A stretch of DNA of 64,000 nt from Kingdonia uniflora (Eukaryota; Streptophyta; Magnoliopsida; Ranunculales; Circaeasteraceae). Shown here piece after piece: positions 60,683 to 64,000 of this stretch. The notes below the pieces were generated by a model that had not been told where the DNA came from, ran no database searches, and worked only from the letters and a program-made list of their open reading frames with translations. Where the stretch lies: assembly GCA_014058105.1 (NCBI GenBank), contig JACGCM010001844.1, forward strand, positions 4,464,001 to 4,528,000, read 5' to 3'. Numbering within the stretch: position 1 is the stretch's first letter; each line of letters starts with the position of its first letter. A program made the position numbers and the translations under genes.

Positions 60683-63600
60683 TTAGGGTCTACTGGAGGT
60701 GGTGTTCGTCTTTTCTCGGACAATAGCCTTCACAAAGAACTCCCCTGCCCTATACGAAGAACGAACCTGCAAGAAAAATAAGCAGCTACAAATGGTTCAA
60801 ACGAAGTTAATAATATTTTATCTCAAACTGAGATGTATTTCTGATATTAAAGAGTTGTGATTCTCTCTAGAAATTCAGTACCAATCATTTAAGTTAGCCG
60901 GGTTTTTGTCGGCAAATCCACGAAAAATTTCATTTTCCACACGGGACAGATGTATGGATGATATTGTGATAGAAATGCATGTATTTCGGTGTTGTAAGTT
61001 TCTAATTGTACTAGTTTAGGTGAGCATAAACAGGAGTTGGTATTGGTATTCAATTCATCTTCAAGGGACCTCCAAAAGAGCATGTATAAAATCATGTACA
61101 AGATTCAGTATACGTGGCCAATTCCCGCGTACATAAACACTTCATGTTGAACTGATTCTTTGAGGATGATCTCCTCACCATGAGGTCACTTTTACAACAA
61201 ATCAGTGTTTAAGCCCAGTACAGTGTACTGATATCACCACAATGTATTGGTAACAGTATCTATGGTTCCCAGCCCCATACTGATAAACACATATCCTTAA
61301 CTAGAGGCTAACTTTTTTACAATAAGACACTAACCAGGTCTGGATGTCTAAATTTGTTTGCTAGCATTCCCTTTATAATTAAAATAGTTAAACTAGTCTA
61401 ATCTGTCATATTCTTTAGGAAACTTACAATGTGTTAAATCATTGGATTCATGAATTTAGTTGTGTTCGCAATTGCTCGATCTAAAGTGAACTTAATAGAA
61501 CTTCCAACATAAAAATAGAATTTTCGCACTTACCAAGGGACCGCTGGCTACATAGCGAAAACCAATTGATTCTCCATATTCCTTCCAGAACGCAAACTTC
61601 TCAGGAGTGACGAACTCCTTCACGGTCAAGTGCAATGGAGTAGGCTACAAGAAAATATACACTTGTTATAAGTGCAACATATACTAAAGTTAGGACGAAG
61701 TGAATCTTAACAAAGGTAACATTGGATAAGCTAATAAGCAGTAGCTATTAATAGAAATTTGACTGTCACGATATATTGGGATGTGTTTGGTACGCGTATT
61801 TATTATGCCGTTATATTATAACATTTTAAATATTGGCATACATGCGTCCCATCTTCAAAAATAAATAGGCTATATGTGCAATGGATAGTAAATATCAGAC
61901 ATCCTAATTTCGATATATCGCCATATATAAACATACAACATTTGATTTCTACTGGAAACAATATTAACCTGATATATCCAAGACATTTTGCATCTATACG
62001 TGGAACTTTATTGTTTTGGAATAATGGTTGGCATATTGATATATATTCAAACTTGGGGGTAGAGTCTAAGTTGATAATCCCAACATAAAAGTGCAGCTTT
62101 TATTTATTAGCATTCCATAGAAGTTATATGTTACTTATGTTGATTCAACCAAGAGATATTAGAGAACATCTACAACTTCAAGAACCTACAGAAAGGTGAT
62201 TTGCAATAATCCAACTGTGATCGGACTTCAAACATTACTTTGTAGTTCCTTAACCATGAAGAGTTTGAACAGCTGTACTTGGTTTAAAAGGAGAATTTAC
62301 CATGAAGACAGTGTGGGAGAGAAATAGTCACGCCATTGTTAAAGAAACACTCCACCAAGTTGGCCCGTGTTACAGTATTTTATATGTTACACAATACTAA
62401 TATTCCCTTGGTCCCAATGGTGGTATTATTAAGTTATATAATTGCAAGAATACCTGCAAATACTGTCCAAGCGTCAAAATATCAACATCTATAGCCCTTA
62501 AATCATCCATGACTTCCTTCAACTCCTCATCAGATTCACCAAGACCCAACATTATAGAAGTTTTTGTTATCATGCCCTCCTTGCAAAGCTTTCCATGCTT
62601 CAAAACTGATAAACTTTGGTCATACCTGATCTTCGAAAAACAAAATATTCAGTGTCACTTACATAGTAAAGCTCCAGCACCGTGAAAGAAAAAACTAGGT
62701 AAATTTTATTCGTCCAAATTATTGATAGGGATCAGTTGAATTTCTATAGTCAAAAGCCTCAAAAAAGTGCGGCAGAGATGAAAAGATAGCAGGATTTTTT
62801 ACACTCGGACTTGCATCACCAACAATTGTTTGACCCGGTACAGACAGGATAGGTGAATATTCAAAAATTCGGATTGGATTCAACATTGTCAGATTTGATC
62901 TGTCGAAAAGGAGCTACCCAATGACAACCCCAGCAAGGGCTAGAGACACGACATAGGCTTAGGTACGATAATCCAGATCAACCTTCCTTTTAAACAATGT
63001 AAGGTTTAACTCATAACAGGGTGAGGTCCAGGTTTACACATTACACCAAGGTTCAAAAAACCGTAAAACGCTATAAAATTGGTGGAACCTTGCCGCGTTG
63101 CTCAGTAAAAAACAAATAGCAGTACCAGTTGAGCAAGCCCTCAGTCGTGGAAGATCTTAGCATACAATATACCATGGCATCATTAACTTAACCATCAAGA
63201 AGGTTAATCAAAAACGTCTCCAGGGCCAATCGCTAATCCTGAGCCCACTACCTATTAATACAACTACTTTCTTCTTAAATTTAATACATAGCTCAAGGTT
63301 TATTTATAGATATGAGAAAGAAAAAAGAGGTAACAAAGAAATACAAGAATGAGTTTGTGCTGCGCTACTCACCCTGCTCGAGGATCCCGGACAATTCTTT
63401 GAAGACGCTTCACAGTCTCAACGTTGTGAGCAAACACATCTAACCCAGAGTGTACCAAAGTCGTTACAGCATTCAAGTCACCCCGGAAATCAGAAGTTAA
63501 ACATTCAATCAGGATCTCAGGCGTCAGGACCTATAAAGTAGAATGTATGATTTCAATTCTATTTTCTTATTAGAGAGAGAGGAGGGAAAGAGAGAAGTTA

Positions 63601-63863
63601 AACAGTTAATAATAATAAAAGATGACGCGCAAGTACACACAAAAAGGAAAAGAATAAATCACCAAATTCATAACAAAAAGGAAATGGAAAAAATAAAATC
63701 GGGGGGGGGGGGGAGAGAGAGAGAGAGAGAGAGAGAGAAAGCAATTGAACTCTATTATTGAAGAAAATGTACCTTCATAGCTTTGACTGTTTGAGCAAAA
63801 TGGCCGCTGCCACCATCAGGTAGGTCGTCACGGTCGACACTTGTCAACACAACATAGTCCACA
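60683..63863 (-). CDS. LIP1P: Plastidial lipoyl synthase, 3' exons (5' end outside window)
   Basis: Lipoyl synthase is a radical-SAM iron-sulfur enzyme that inserts two sulfurs into protein-bound octanoate to make lipoate, here for the plastid pyruvate dehydrogenase. Five minus-strand exons: 63773-63863, 63373-63530, 62454-62625, 61534-61644 and 60683-60766. All have GT-AG borders and together give 204 residues plus stop, with no break. Motifs: [83 protein letters not shown]. The RSSY serine is the known extra ligand of the auxiliary cluster. KEGMITK and LGLGE with [17 protein letters not shown] fit the plastid form rather than the mitochondrial one. The CxxxCxxC radical-SAM motif and transit peptide must lie beyond 64000. 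This is the only intact host gene here. Confidence 0.93.
63702..63738. repeat. G-run and (GA)n microsatellite in lipoyl synthase intron
   Basis: A run of about 12 G followed by about 12 GA dinucleotides, in the intron between exons 63773-63863 and 63373-63530, only 35 bases from the donor. Confidence 0.9.
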
Positions 63864-64000
63864 CTGATAAATGCAAAGACAATTGAAGTGTTAAATATTC
63901 CATCCAACTTCATACTTGAAGTATTACACATGTAATAAGTTAATATAAAGATTACTTAGCAACCTTTTACGACCAAGATACTACAATTCAGAGTTATAAG

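Overview
This window is nuclear DNA from a flowering plant: AT-rich, with GT-AG introns, plant-only transposon families and, at the right edge, a gene for plastidial lipoyl synthase. I cannot name the species. About 55 kb of the 64 kb is transposable-element sequence, and the nesting can be read from inverted repeats and target-site duplications.

Layout. 1-2749: host DNA with two diverged direct repeats and no convincing gene. 2750-46671: a Mutator-like element (MULE-1) with about 92-bp terminal inverted repeats and a perfect 9-bp target duplication. Without its insert it is about 11.2 kb and carries a plant-mobile-domain (PMD) gene on the plus strand, then a roughly 100-codon accessory ORF and a FAR1/SWIM-type transposase on the minus strand. 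An intron of its PMD gene is split by a CACTA-like element (about 6906-39592, genes on the minus strand). That element has captured exon pieces of host genes (a SET-domain piece like ATXR3/SDG2 and an L18ae-family membrane protein). It was itself hit by a Ty3 chromovirus (Gypsy-1, 9715-15306), a second Ty3 element (Gypsy-2, 18978-24692) and an L1-type LINE (32274-39463), each with an exact target duplication. 46681-47816: host spacer. 47826-59222: a second, uninterrupted 11.4-kb MULE (MULE-2) of the same architecture but inverted relative to MULE-1, with different, longer terminal repeats. 59232-64000: host DNA with a broken DEAD-box helicase fragment and the last five exons of plastidial lipoyl synthase (minus strand), the only gene that looks intact.

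Almost every transposon gene has stops, frameshifts or lost catalytic residues, so none looks autonomous today. The strongest unexplained signal is a small palindrome built from the half-sites TTGTCGA and TCGACAA. By hand count it occurs more than 40 times in each MULE, in introns, spacers and tandem arrays, and is nearly absent from the host DNA and from the elements nested inside MULE-1. Two other shared MULE parts have no function I recognise: a C-terminal domain fused behind PMD and a coiled coil, and the roughly 100-residue accessory ORF, whose order relative to the transposase differs between the two elements.
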